A stretch of 64,000 nt of DNA from Sciscionella sediminilitoris (GTDB lineage Bacteria; Actinomycetota; Actinomycetes; Mycobacteriales; Pseudonocardiaceae): contig NZ_JALM01000021.1 of the NCBI RefSeq assembly GCF_000737195.2, positions 1 through 64,000 of the forward strand, written 5' to 3'. Of the stretch, positions 49,959 to 58,314 are shown piece by piece. Below the pieces are notes generated by a model, which was not told the DNA's origin, did not search any database, and saw nothing but the letters and a program-made list of their open reading frames with translations. The translations under genes and the position numbers were made by a program. Every line of letters begins with the position of its first letter. Position 1 is the first letter of the stretch.

Positions 49959-51335
49959 TCAGTGCAGGGCCAGCGCCCGGCGCATGGTGGAGAACATGTC
50001 GGTCTGGTTGGTCAGCCCGGTGATGTTGGCCGCCTGCGGTCCGTACCCGGCGACGCGCACCTGGGTGCCGGTGTGCTCCTGCGATTCACCAGGGGTGTTG
50101 GTGGCGTAGTTGATCGTCATCGGCGCCCCCTCCTTGGTGATCAGGGTTGCCGTTTGCCCCGGGCTCTTGGCGTCGTTCGGGATGATCTGGCTGCTGTGCC
50201 CGTGGTCGGCGGTGACGAGGACCAGGGTGTCCTTGTGGCTGCGCGCGTACGCCATACCCGCGGCCACCGCGTCGTCGAAGCCGACCGTTTCCCCGATCTG
50301 GCCGCACGGATCGGCGGCGTGGTCGCGCTTGTCGATGCTCGCGCCCTCGACCTGAAGGAAGAAGCCCTTCTTGCTCTCCAGATTGCCGATCGCCTTGCGA
50401 GTCATGTCCGCGAGACTCGGCTGGCCGGAAGGCAGCTTCTTGTTCGGCTCGCACTTGCTGGGTTTCGTGCCGCCGACCTTCGCGGCCGGGCCGGACCACT
50501 GCTGTTCGAGGTCGTTCTTGGCGAACAGGCCGAGCACCGGCTTGTCCTTGGGAGCCTTCTCGAGTTCCTTGCCGGTGCTCGCGGTCTGGTATCCGGCCGC
50601 CTTGGCCTGATCGAGCACGGTCTTGCCCTTGAACTTTCCGGCCTTGACCTGCTGGTCGAAGTACTCGGAGCCGCCGCCGAGCAGCACATCGGGGCGGGTC
50701 TGGACGAGCTGCTCGGCGATCGAACCGGCACCGCCATTTTCCTTGGCGTTGGCCGCGCACTTCTTGCTCGTCTCGTCCGGCCCCTTGCAGTCCCGGTCCA
50801 CCACGTGCGAGCCGAGCACCGCGGGGGTGGCGTCCTGCACCTCGGCGGTGGTCACGTCCCCGGTCCGGTAACCGTTGCGCTTGGCCAGTTCCAGCACGCT
50901 AGGCTGAGGATTCCCGTACGCGTCAACGGAAATCGCACCGTTGTAGGTCTTCTGACCGGTCGCCCAACCGGTGCCGGACGCGGCGGAATCGGTGACATAG
51001 TCCGGAGTGGACGGATCGTTGCGCTGCACCGAGTAAGTCGTGTAGGAACCGGTGAGCGGCAGCTCGTCCATGTTCAGCCTGCCCGCGGCCCCGCGTGCGT
51101 AGTTGCGCGCGCTGGTGATCTCCGAATCCCCCATCCCGTCGCCGAGGAACAGGATCACGTTCTTCGCCTTGCCGCCCTGGATCGCCTGCCGCACCTCGCT
51201 GGTCCGGTCCCCGGTCGATGCCTTGAGCTGTGGCCCGTTCGCACCGGTCTGCGCGATGGCGACCGGTGCCCCGACCGCGACCGCGAATCCGACCGCCGCC
51301 ACGGCTATCCACCGTCGGCGAATCGACACTGTCAT
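49959..51335 (-). CDS. Secreted alkaline phosphatase (PhoA family)
   Basis: 458 residues from ATG 51335 behind GGAGG. An export signal is present (SIRRRWIAVAAVGFAVAVGAPVAIAQT, cleavage probably after AIA, about residue 29). PhoA-family metal and nucleophile motifs: ILFLGDGMGDSE (Asp ligand, about 62-73), TDSAASGTGWATG with the phosphorylated serine near 116, IDKRDHAADPCGQ (Asp/His ligands), TADHGHSS, and GESQEHTGTQV (His ligand). It releases phosphate outside the cell. I could not find convincing PHO-box direct repeats upstream, although AT-rich stretches lie in the 287-base gap before the ACP gene. Confidence 0.93.
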   Translation of the reverse strand: MTVSIRRRWIAVAAVGFAVAVGAPVAIAQTGANGPQLKASTGDRTSEVRQAIQGGKAKNVILFLGDGMGDSEITSARNYARGAAGRLNMDELPLTGSYTTYSVQRNDPSTPDYVTDSAASGTGWATGQKTYNGAISVDAYGNPQPSVLELAKRNGYRTGDVTTAEVQDATPAVLGSHVVDRDCKGPDETSKKCAANAKENGGAGSIAEQLVQTRPDVLLGGGSEYFDQQVKAGKFKGKTVLDQAKAAGYQTASTGKELEKAPKDKPVLGLFAKNDLEQQWSGPAAKVGGTKPSKCEPNKKLPSGQPSLADMTRKAIGNLESKKGFFLQVEGASIDKRDHAADPCGQIGETVGFDDAVAAGMAYARSHKDTLVLVTADHGHSSQIIPNDAKSPGQTATLITKEGAPMTINYATNTPGESQEHTGTQVRVAGYGPQAANITGLTNQTDMFSTMRRALALH

Positions 51336-51622
51336 CAAAACCTCCGCTATCGGATTGTTCTCCGCGCCGAAGCATCTACCGCGCACCTGTGCTGAATCGG
51401 GCATTTCGGTGGCCGATGCGCCACGGGCCGGTGAACAGCGCGCGAAAACACCAGGTCGAGCCGCACGTACACGGTCTGTTACGACACCACGGCCGGGTGG
51501 CCGTCGCAGTCCGAATTCCACCGCGCCGATGATTGTCGTTCCGTCGCGCGGAACGCGTGGTGGACATGAAATAAGTGCCAGGTCACGATGGTTTTCGAAA
51601 TGATTATTCGATAGGTGGTCAT

Positions 51623-51853
51623 ATGCCGGATGTTGCAGGGGAACTCACTACTATTCTTCGGGAAGAGTTCGATGTCGAGGAAATAGAACTCGGCCGGACA
51701 CTCGACGATATGGGCGTGGACTCGGTAGGGACGATCGAGCTGATCGATATTATCAAAGGGAAGTTCGGAATCGCGATGGACGATGAAGAGCTCACGACAA
51801 AGAACACCGTTTCCCAGGTGATAAGCGCTGTCACAGCCAAAGTGGACGCGTAG
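51623..51853 (+). CDS. Acyl carrier protein (second biosynthetic operon)
   Basis: 76 residues, the size of a type II ACP. The phosphopantetheine serine is in LDDMGVDSVGTIELIDII (about residue 35). The start is ATG 51623 behind AGGTGG; an ATG at 51575 adds an unlikely 16-residue lead. The region just upstream (about 51560-51620) is AT-rich and probably contains the operon promoter. It is followed after 3 bases by the ketosynthase gene. Confidence 0.93.
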   Translation: MPDVAGELTTILREEFDVEEIELGRTLDDMGVDSVGTIELIDIIKGKFGIAMDDEELTTKNTVSQVISAVTAKVDA

Positions 51854-51856
51854 CTG

Positions 51857-53086
51857 ATGGCGGGGAATTCAGCTGTTTCGATCACCGGGATTGGACTGGT
51901 CACTCCGGCGGGACTGGGCCGTGCGGCGAACTGGACCTGGCTGTGCTCGGCCCAGCCGACCGCGCGGTTGACCGAGAAGCTGGACGACGCACCGGTCGGC
52001 CTCGCCAGCACCGTGCCGGATTCCTTCGATGCCGACCGGCTGCTCGGGCGCCGGGTCGCCAGGCAGTACGACAGGAGCACCCAGCTGGCCCTGGTGGCCG
52101 CACGTGCCGCGGTCAATGAGGCTCGGCTGTCCCCGGAGGTCATCGCGGAAGCCAGGGTGGCCGTGGTCATCGGGACCGCGTTCGGTGGAACGCAGACGTT
52201 CGAGGAAAACCACGCCGCACTGCTGAACAGTGGCGCGGACGCGGTGAACGCACGCTTTCTGCCCAAGGGCCTGGTGAACATGGTCGCCGGAATCCTCTCC
52301 ATCGAACTGCGGGCGACCGGGCCGACGATGGTCGCCTCTACGGCCTGCGCCTCGGGGGCGACCGCGATCGGGATCGGGGCCGGGCTGTTGCGTTCGGGTA
52401 TGGCGGACATCGTGGTCTGTGGCGGTACCGATGCGGGCGTGACCCCGCTGCAGATCGCCGGGTTCAACAAGATCCGTGCCCTGGCCCGGGGCGTGGACCG
52501 GGAACCGTCCGCCGCCTGCCGTCCGTTCGATCGCGAACACGATGGCTTCGTGATGGCCGAAGGGGCGGGAATCCTTGTGCTCGAACGGATCGAGGATGCG
52601 CGGGCGCGTGGTGCCGAGCCGTTCGCGAAGCTAGCCGGTTACGGGGCCAGTTCCGATGCGTACCACGTCACCGCCCCGCATCCGAAGGGCCATGGGGCGC
52701 GCGCGGCGATCCGGGCCGCCTGCCACGATGCCGGACTCGCCCCGGAGGAGGTCGCGCACGTCAACGCGCACGCGACCTCGACACCGACCGGCGATGCCAT
52801 CGAGGCCGCGGTGCTCGCCGAACTGCTCCCGGAAGCGATGGTGACCGCGCCGAAGGGAGTCACCGGGCACACACTCGGTGCGGCGGGGGCGATCGAAGCC
52901 GCGTACACCGCGCTCGCCCTGCGTGCCCAGGCGATCCCGCCGACGGCGAATCTGGAAAACCCTTGTGACCGGGCGCAGGGGCTCGATCTCGTGACCAAGA
53001 GGGTTCGCCGCACTCGATTCGATACCGCGCTGTCGAACAGTTTCGGGTTCGGCGGCCACAACGCTGTCCTGGTCTTCACCACCTGA
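51857..53086 (+). CDS. Beta-ketoacyl-ACP synthase II-like (FabF family)
   Basis: 409 residues, standard FabF length. Catalytic triad: Cys in VASTACASGA (about residue 164), His in VNAHATSTPTGD (about 298) and His in KGVTGHTLGAAG (about 335). It is active by sequence and has no chain-length-factor partner nearby, unlike aromatic type II PKS genes. Its position between an ACP and a FabG-like reductase suggests repeated elongation and ketoreduction of an acyl chain. A KS domain is also present two genes downstream in the thioesterase fusion. Confidence 0.94.
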   Translation: MAGNSAVSITGIGLVTPAGLGRAANWTWLCSAQPTARLTEKLDDAPVGLASTVPDSFDADRLLGRRVARQYDRSTQLALVAARAAVNEARLSPEVIAEARVAVVIGTAFGGTQTFEENHAALLNSGADAVNARFLPKGLVNMVAGILSIELRATGPTMVASTACASGATAIGIGAGLLRSGMADIVVCGGTDAGVTPLQIAGFNKIRALARGVDREPSAACRPFDREHDGFVMAEGAGILVLERIEDARARGAEPFAKLAGYGASSDAYHVTAPHPKGHGARAAIRAACHDAGLAPEEVAHVNAHATSTPTGDAIEAAVLAELLPEAMVTAPKGVTGHTLGAAGAIEAAYTALALRAQAIPPTANLENPCDRAQGLDLVTKRVRRTRFDTALSNSFGFGGHNAVLVFTT

Positions 53087-53104
53087 GACGGCAGAGAGGA
53101 AGCG

Positions 53105-53869
53105 ATGGGACAGATCGCTGTCATTACCGGAGGTACCGCGGGGATCGGCCTCGCCTGCGCCGAAAAGCTACACGAGGAGGGTGCCACGGTCGTCATGTCC
53201 GGCCGATCCGCCGAGCGCGGCCGCAAGGCGGTCGCCCGGCTCGGATCCGGGGAACGTGCCCGCTACATCCCTTGTGACGTCACCGATCCGCGGCAGATCG
53301 TGGGCCTGATCGAGGAGACCGTCGACGAGCACCGGCGGATCGATGTGCTCATCAACAGCGCGGGTGGCGTTACCGATGACGGCAGGCTGGTGGAACAGCA
53401 GGACGACGAGGCGCTCACCCGTGCCTTCGATCTCAACGTCAACTCCGCTTTCCTGGCCTGTCGCGCGGCACTGCCGCACATGCTGCCGCGCGGCTACGGT
53501 CGGATCATCAACATGTCCTCGCTGGCGGGCAAGACCGGTGTCGCGGGGTTGGTCGGCTACACCACGGCCAAGCACGCGCTGATCGGCTACACCAAGACCC
53601 TCGCGAAGGAGGTCACCGCGCGCGGTGTCACGGTGAACGCCGTCTGCCCCGGAATCACCGACACCGAAATGGTTTCCGGTGCGCTGCGGAACGCTATCGA
53701 GAACAGCGGGGCCGATTTCGGCGAGGCAGCCGCCCACTACACCGGCGATCTCGGGCGCATGGTGGAACCGGCCGAGGTCGCGGTACTCGTCGCCACCCTG
53801 GTGTCCGCGCAGTCCGGCGCGATCTCCGGCACGGCGTTCAGCCTCGACGGCGGTTTCAGCCAGTTCTAG
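53105..53869 (+). CDS. Short-chain dehydrogenase, 3-oxoacyl-ACP reductase-like (FabG type)
   Basis: 254 residues. Cofactor site TGGTAGIGLACAEKL (about 8-22) with Arg in MSGRSAERGRK indicates NADPH; NSAG (about 85-88), catalytic Ser in IINMSSLAG (about 138) and YTTAK (Tyr about 152, Lys 156) are intact. The ending GTAFSLDGGFSQF is usual for FabG. It probably reduces the beta-ketoacyl-ACP made by the upstream KS. It lies 18 bases after that gene and 11 bases before the TE-KS fusion. No dehydratase is encoded here. Confidence 0.94.
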   Translation: MGQIAVITGGTAGIGLACAEKLHEEGATVVMSGRSAERGRKAVARLGSGERARYIPCDVTDPRQIVGLIEETVDEHRRIDVLINSAGGVTDDGRLVEQQDDEALTRAFDLNVNSAFLACRAALPHMLPRGYGRIINMSSLAGKTGVAGLVGYTTAKHALIGYTKTLAKEVTARGVTVNAVCPGITDTEMVSGALRNAIENSGADFGEAAAHYTGDLGRMVEPAEVAVLVATLVSAQSGAISGTAFSLDGGFSQF

Positions 53870-53880
53870 AAAGGTTTCCT

Positions 53881-55935
53881 GTGTCTTCCACTGCCTGGCT
53901 GCGGTATCAGCCCAACCCCGAAGCGGCACGCAGACTGTTGTGCTTCCCGTATTCCGGAGCGCCGCCCGCCCTGTTTGATCGCTGGCATATCCCGGGAATC
54001 GAAGTGCTACCGCTGGCCTTGCCCGGGCGCGGGGATCGTGCCGGTGAACCACTCGTCCGCTCCCTTGCCGAACTGGCCGAGGGTATCGTCGACGAGGTCA
54101 TTCCACTGCTCACCGGGAACTACTGTTTCCTCGGTCATTCCATGGGAGCCTGGCTGGCCCATGCGGTCGCCGGTACCCTTGCCGAGCGCGGACTTCCCGG
54201 TCCCGCGCGATTGTTCGCCGTTTCCGCGCCACCGCCCCACCTTCCGCCGCGCCGCTTCTCCTCCTTGCACGGCCTGGCCGATGCGGACGTGGTCGAGGAA
54301 GTCATCGCGCTCGGCGGAGCGCCGGAATCGGCCCGCGAAGCCATTCGCGCCAACGTCGATGTGGTGCGCGCCGATGCGACCGCGATCGGCACCTATCGCC
54401 CTTCCGGGCAGCTCCTTTCCTGTCCGATCACCGCGATCTGCGGAACCCGGGATCCGCTGTTCGATTTCGGGGACATTCTGCACTGGCGGGAGAGCACGAG
54501 CGAGGAGGTGTCGCTGCACCTGCTCGACGCGGGTCATTTCACCGTGACCGAATGCGGCACCCGGATCGCCGAGATCGTCGCGCGGGACGGTGGTGCGGCC
54601 GCGCGGTCCACCGATCCGGTCGCCGTGGTCGGCATGGCCTGCCGCCTGCCAGGAGCCGGGGATCCGGACGCGTTCTGGCGGCTGCTCCGCGACGGCGAGG
54701 ATGCGGTGGTACCGGTACCGAGCGGGCGGTGCACCGATAGCCGCGATCCGGTCATGCGATACGGCGGATTCCTCAGTGATGTCGAGGGATTCGATGCCGC
54801 TCACTTCGGATTCACCAGCCGGGAGGCACATCGCTCCGATCCGAGGCTGCGATTGCTGCTCATGGTCACCCAGGAAGCGATCGACGATGCGGGGCTCTCG
54901 GCGGGCGAGCTCGCCGGAGCGCGCACCGGGGTCTGGGTCGGGGAAAGCCACTCCGATTACTGGGAGCTGGCCAATTCCGCGGTGAATCCGAACATGTACT
55001 CCCTTTCCGGCGGCGGGCTCAAGAGTTTCCTCGCCGGACGGGTCTCGCATTTCTTCGACTTCCAGGGCCCGAGCATCGTGCTCGACACCTCGTGTTCGGC
55101 ATCCCTGACCGCCGTGCACGCGGCCTGTCAGGCGCTGCGCGACGGCGAAGCGGACACCGCGCTGGCCGGAGGGACCCATCTGATCCTCGATCCGGCTTCC
55201 GGGCCGACACTCGGACTGGCCAAGACCCTGTCCCCGAACGGACGTTCGGCCTTCGCCGGTACCGAGGCCGACGGGTACGCGCGTGCCGAAGGTGTCGCGG
55301 TGCTCGTGCTCAAACGGCTCAGCGAGGCCATGCGGGACAACGATCCGATACACGCCGTCATCGAGGGGTCGGCCATCAATGCCAACGGCCGCTCCGGGGC
55401 CAATATCGTGGCCACCAGCCGATCCGGGCAGATCCGCATGATGCGCGCCGCACTCGCGGATGCCGGACGCCGCCCCGGCGACATCGGGTATGTCGAGGCC
55501 CACGGACCGGGAACCAAACGCGGCGACGAGATCGAACTCGGTGCGCTGCACGAGGTGTACGGCGGGAACCCGCAACCCTGTCTGGTCGGCTCGGTGAAAA
55601 CCAATATCGGACACCTCGAACCCGTTGCGGGCCTCGCCGGACTGATCAAGACCGTGCTCGCGCTCCGGCACGGATGGATTCCGCCTTCTCTGCACCAGGG
55701 AACACCGGTACCGGCCATCGATTGGGAAAACTCCGCCCTGCACGTGCCACCGTGCGTCGAGCCCTGGCCGGACATCGGGGAACGCCGTGCCGCCGTCTCC
55801 TCGTTCGGCCTCTCCGGGGCGAACGCCCACGCCATCCTCGCCGAGGCACCGGACCAGAAGTCCGCCCGTGCGCGCATTTCCCGGCGCCGCTGGAATCTTC
55901 GCCGCTACTGGTACACCGAGGTGCTCGTGTCATGA
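53881..55935 (+). CDS. Thioesterase II-ketosynthase fusion protein without AT
   Basis: 684 residues from GTG 53881. Residues about 1-235 form a type II thioesterase: RLLCFPYSGAPP, LPGRGDR, FLGHSMGAWLA (Ser about 88), CGTRDPLF and LLDAGHFTV. Residues about 245-660 form a type I PKS ketosynthase: DPVAVVGMACRLPGAG, LDTSCSASLTAV (Cys about 405), VEAHGPGTKRGD (HGPGT for HGTGT) and KTNIGHLEPVAG. The protein then ends in a short tail RRRWNLRRYWYTEV that resembles the post-AT linker of modular PKSs, although no AT lies between. A TE in front of a KS is an unusual order. Acyl groups must come from the FabF/ACP system or another enzyme. Confidence 0.9.
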   Translation: MSSTAWLRYQPNPEAARRLLCFPYSGAPPALFDRWHIPGIEVLPLALPGRGDRAGEPLVRSLAELAEGIVDEVIPLLTGNYCFLGHSMGAWLAHAVAGTLAERGLPGPARLFAVSAPPPHLPPRRFSSLHGLADADVVEEVIALGGAPESAREAIRANVDVVRADATAIGTYRPSGQLLSCPITAICGTRDPLFDFGDILHWRESTSEEVSLHLLDAGHFTVTECGTRIAEIVARDGGAAARSTDPVAVVGMACRLPGAGDPDAFWRLLRDGEDAVVPVPSGRCTDSRDPVMRYGGFLSDVEGFDAAHFGFTSREAHRSDPRLRLLLMVTQEAIDDAGLSAGELAGARTGVWVGESHSDYWELANSAVNPNMYSLSGGGLKSFLAGRVSHFFDFQGPSIVLDTSCSASLTAVHAACQALRDGEADTALAGGTHLILDPASGPTLGLAKTLSPNGRSAFAGTEADGYARAEGVAVLVLKRLSEAMRDNDPIHAVIEGSAINANGRSGANIVATSRSGQIRMMRAALADAGRRPGDIGYVEAHGPGTKRGDEIELGALHEVYGGNPQPCLVGSVKTNIGHLEPVAGLAGLIKTVLALRHGWIPPSLHQGTPVPAIDWENSALHVPPCVEPWPDIGERRAAVSSFGLSGANAHAILAEAPDQKSARARISRRRWNLRRYWYTEVLVS

Positions 55936-57653
55936 CCGTCGACCCGATGCTGCGGGATCGGCTCGCCATCTGGGCCGAGCTCGACGAATTGCTGGACAGG
56001 CCGGAATTCGACCGGAACCGCACGGGCATCAACACCACCTATACCCGGCTGCAGGCGTTCGGACGGGCACTCGGACCCGCGACCGAAATCCACGGCGATC
56101 CACATCGGATGCTCGCCGGGATGGAGTGGGCGGGTACCGTCGATCCGGCGGTCATGCACGCCGCGATGGTCCACTATGGAGTGGCGACGACCGCCCTGCT
56201 GGAATGCGGCCATCCGGGAGCGGAACTCGAGCGACTGCTCGCCGAACTCGACGCCATGCGGGCCCCCGGCACGATTCTGGTCACCGAACTCGGGTGCGGC
56301 GGGTCTCAGGTCAATGTTCGGACCGAGGCCCGCTATCACCGGGAAACCGGCCGGTTCACCTTGCACACTCCCGATGATGCCGCGCTGAAGATCATGGGCA
56401 ATGTCGGGTGGCCCGCGGTCGCGCGCACCGCCGTCGTGAACGCCAGGCTGCTCGACGGGGACACCGACCACGGAACACATGCCTTCGCGTTCCGGTTCCC
56501 GCACCCGCGGGCGAGCACGGCCCGGTTGCCCGGAAGCGGGCCCGTTCCGCTCGACTACGCGCTGATCCGCTTCCAACAGGCAGAAATCCCGTTCGATCAC
56601 TGGCTTTCCGACAATGCCTCGCTGACCGAGGACGGTTTCCGCGATCCCCTTTCCGCGCAACAGCGGCTTGCCCGCTCGCTCGGCGGGGTGAATGCCGCCG
56701 TGGTCGCGGCCGCCGTCGCGCTTTCGGCGGCCACCCGGGCCACGGCGAGCACCGTGGCCCGGTACTGCGGGCAACGGCGGGTCGGTCGGGAGGGCAAGCC
56801 GGTACTCGACTTTCCCACCCACAGCGGCGAGCTGGCCTCGATGCTCGCGCGCACCTACGCCACCGGGTACTACGTCGGCAAGGTGCGCCGCGACTTCATC
56901 GCCGAGCGGAACACCGGTGCGGGCCCGGCCGGTACCTCCGTCGATGCCGGGCATGCGCCGTGGCTTACCGCCGGTCACGACCGGACGCTGGCCAAGGTGG
57001 CCGCCGCGGACACGCTCGAGACCGTCGGCGCCACCGGTCGGCGCCTGTGCGGGTTACACGGGGTGCTGCACGCCAACCGGATCATCGGATACGAAGGCAT
57101 GGCGCACAGCTTCCACAGCGCGGGCGGCGACACTCGGCTGCTGTTGCTCGAGGTCGGCAACCAGCTTGTGGACAGGACCGAGATATCCACAGCCACGGTA
57201 TCCACAACCGTCGAACGCGAACCGTTTCCCGCCCTGCCGTACGTGCGCCTGCGCGAACGCACGCTCGCCGAGCAGCTGTGCAACCGCGCGGATCCGGACG
57301 CGGACCTGCCCGGTATCGAAACGCTCGCCCGGGTCCACCTGCAGCGCCGGATTCTGGAAGAACTCGAAACGGCTTGGGAAACCGCCGAACGAACCTGGCG
57401 GGACCTGCTGTGGACGGTGCGCCGGGTGTACGGCATCGACGTGCTGCTCGAATCGGCGGATTGGCACCTCAACAACGGCACCATGCGGTGCGGCGACCTC
57501 GACAGCCTGCACACCGAACACACCGCAGCCTGTGGACAACTTCTCCACAGGCTCGATTCGCTCATCGATGGGCTCGCCGTCCCACCGGGGCGAGTCGACG
57601 CGTTCATCGGGCGCGGCGACTACGTGCAGAGCCTTTCCGCGCTCCTGCACTGA
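55932..57653 (+). CDS. Acyl-CoA oxidase/dehydrogenase-like flavoprotein
   Basis: 573 residues from ATG 55932, overlapping the TE-KS stop (ATGA). The layout is that of acyl-CoA oxidases: an N-terminal helical domain, a beta domain with LVTELGCGGSQVNVRTEARYHRETGRFTLHTPDDAALKIMGNVGWP, then helical domains with YEGMAHSFHSAGGDTRLLLLEVGNQLV. At 573 residues it is longer than dehydrogenases and near oxidase length. It probably desaturates the acyl chain made by this operon, on CoA or ACP. I could not place the catalytic glutamate with certainty. Several DnaA-box-like 9-mers lie in its 3' third. Confidence 0.87.
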   Translation: MTVDPMLRDRLAIWAELDELLDRPEFDRNRTGINTTYTRLQAFGRALGPATEIHGDPHRMLAGMEWAGTVDPAVMHAAMVHYGVATTALLECGHPGAELERLLAELDAMRAPGTILVTELGCGGSQVNVRTEARYHRETGRFTLHTPDDAALKIMGNVGWPAVARTAVVNARLLDGDTDHGTHAFAFRFPHPRASTARLPGSGPVPLDYALIRFQQAEIPFDHWLSDNASLTEDGFRDPLSAQQRLARSLGGVNAAVVAAAVALSAATRATASTVARYCGQRRVGREGKPVLDFPTHSGELASMLARTYATGYYVGKVRRDFIAERNTGAGPAGTSVDAGHAPWLTAGHDRTLAKVAAADTLETVGATGRRLCGLHGVLHANRIIGYEGMAHSFHSAGGDTRLLLLEVGNQLVDRTEISTATVSTTVEREPFPALPYVRLRERTLAEQLCNRADPDADLPGIETLARVHLQRRILEELETAWETAERTWRDLLWTVRRVYGIDVLLESADWHLNNGTMRCGDLDSLHTEHTAACGQLLHRLDSLIDGLAVPPGRVDAFIGRGDYVQSLSALLH

Positions 57654-57661
57654 CGGCAGGG

Positions 57662-58237
57662 TCAGCGGAGCATGCTCGTGATCGTCCTCCGTACCGACTC
57701 GGTGTCCGGCGGGCCCGCCTCCCGGTCGGCGAACAGCAGATGGACGGCACCGATCAGCATCGGAGCCACCGTAGTCACCTCGGCCTCCACGCCGACCCTG
57801 CCGATCGCCTGTTCCGCGCTCAGGTAGTCGGCGGTCATGGTGGCCGCGTCGGTCAGCAGCGGTACACCGGACGGCCAGCTTTGACGCAGGCGCGCCCGCA
57901 GCTCGTCCCGGAAACTCACCAGGGCGAGGATGCCCATCGCCACCGGACCGAACACGGCACCGAGGAAATCGGCGAGGTTACCGGCCACCGTGCCGCTGCC
58001 CGCCCGCGCGCTCAGCGTCGCGGCCTCGGTGGTCATCCGGTCCCTGCGGTCCAGCACGAGCTCGGCAAGGAACGCGTCGAAATCGGCGAAATGCCGGTGC
58101 AGCACCCCTTTCGCGCAGCCCGCCTCCTCGGTGAGCGCCCTGCTGGTCAACGCGCTCGGCCCGGACCGCAGCAGGATCCGCTCGGCGGCCTCGAACAGCT
58201 GCTCGCGGACATCCCGCATGGCCACCCCGGTCGGCAC
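57662..58237 (-). CDS. TetR family transcriptional regulator
   Basis: 191 residues from a GTG at 58237 behind GAAGGAGG. An upstream ATG at 58285 would add 16 residues (MPTRRPRFARSEGGRT) but lies inside the palindromic operator, so the GTG is preferred. The helix-turn-helix reads REQLFEAAERILLRSGPSALTSRALTEEAGCAKGVLHRHFADFDAFLAELV (about residues 8-58). It converges with the acyl-CoA-oxidase gene (8 bases between stops) and is divergent from the methyltransferase. The palindrome at 58277-58314 is its likely binding site. Confidence 0.9.
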   Translation of the reverse strand: MPTGVAMRDVREQLFEAAERILLRSGPSALTSRALTEEAGCAKGVLHRHFADFDAFLAELVLDRRDRMTTEAATLSARAGSGTVAGNLADFLGAVFGPVAMGILALVSFRDELRARLRQSWPSGVPLLTDAATMTADYLSAEQAIGRVGVEAEVTTVAPMLIGAVHLLFADREAGPPDTESVRRTITSMLR

Positions 58238-58276
58238 GGTTCGGCCTCCTTCGCTCCTCGCGAACCTCGGTCGACG

Positions 58277-58314
58277 AGTGGGCATGCGCCCACTAATGTG
58301 GGCGCATGCCCACT
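58277..58314. promoter_or_regulatory. 17+17 bp perfect palindrome, TetR operator
   Basis: AGTGGGCATGCGCCCAC (58277-58293) is the exact reverse complement of 58298-58314, with a TAAT spacer. It covers the ATG of the methyltransferase (58306) and lies upstream of the TetR GTG, so a bound repressor would block the methyltransferase start directly. Confidence 0.88.

Noticed and set aside
51336-51622. PHO-box-like repeats upstream of the alkaline phosphatase
   Set aside because: Only a single GGTGAAC-like element was visible, not the direct-repeat array expected for PhoP binding.
55092-55931. Upstream extension of the acyl-CoA-oxidase frame
   Set aside because: Overlaps the KS domain in another frame and is Arg-rich. 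The ATG at 55932 with a 4-base overlap is the natural start.
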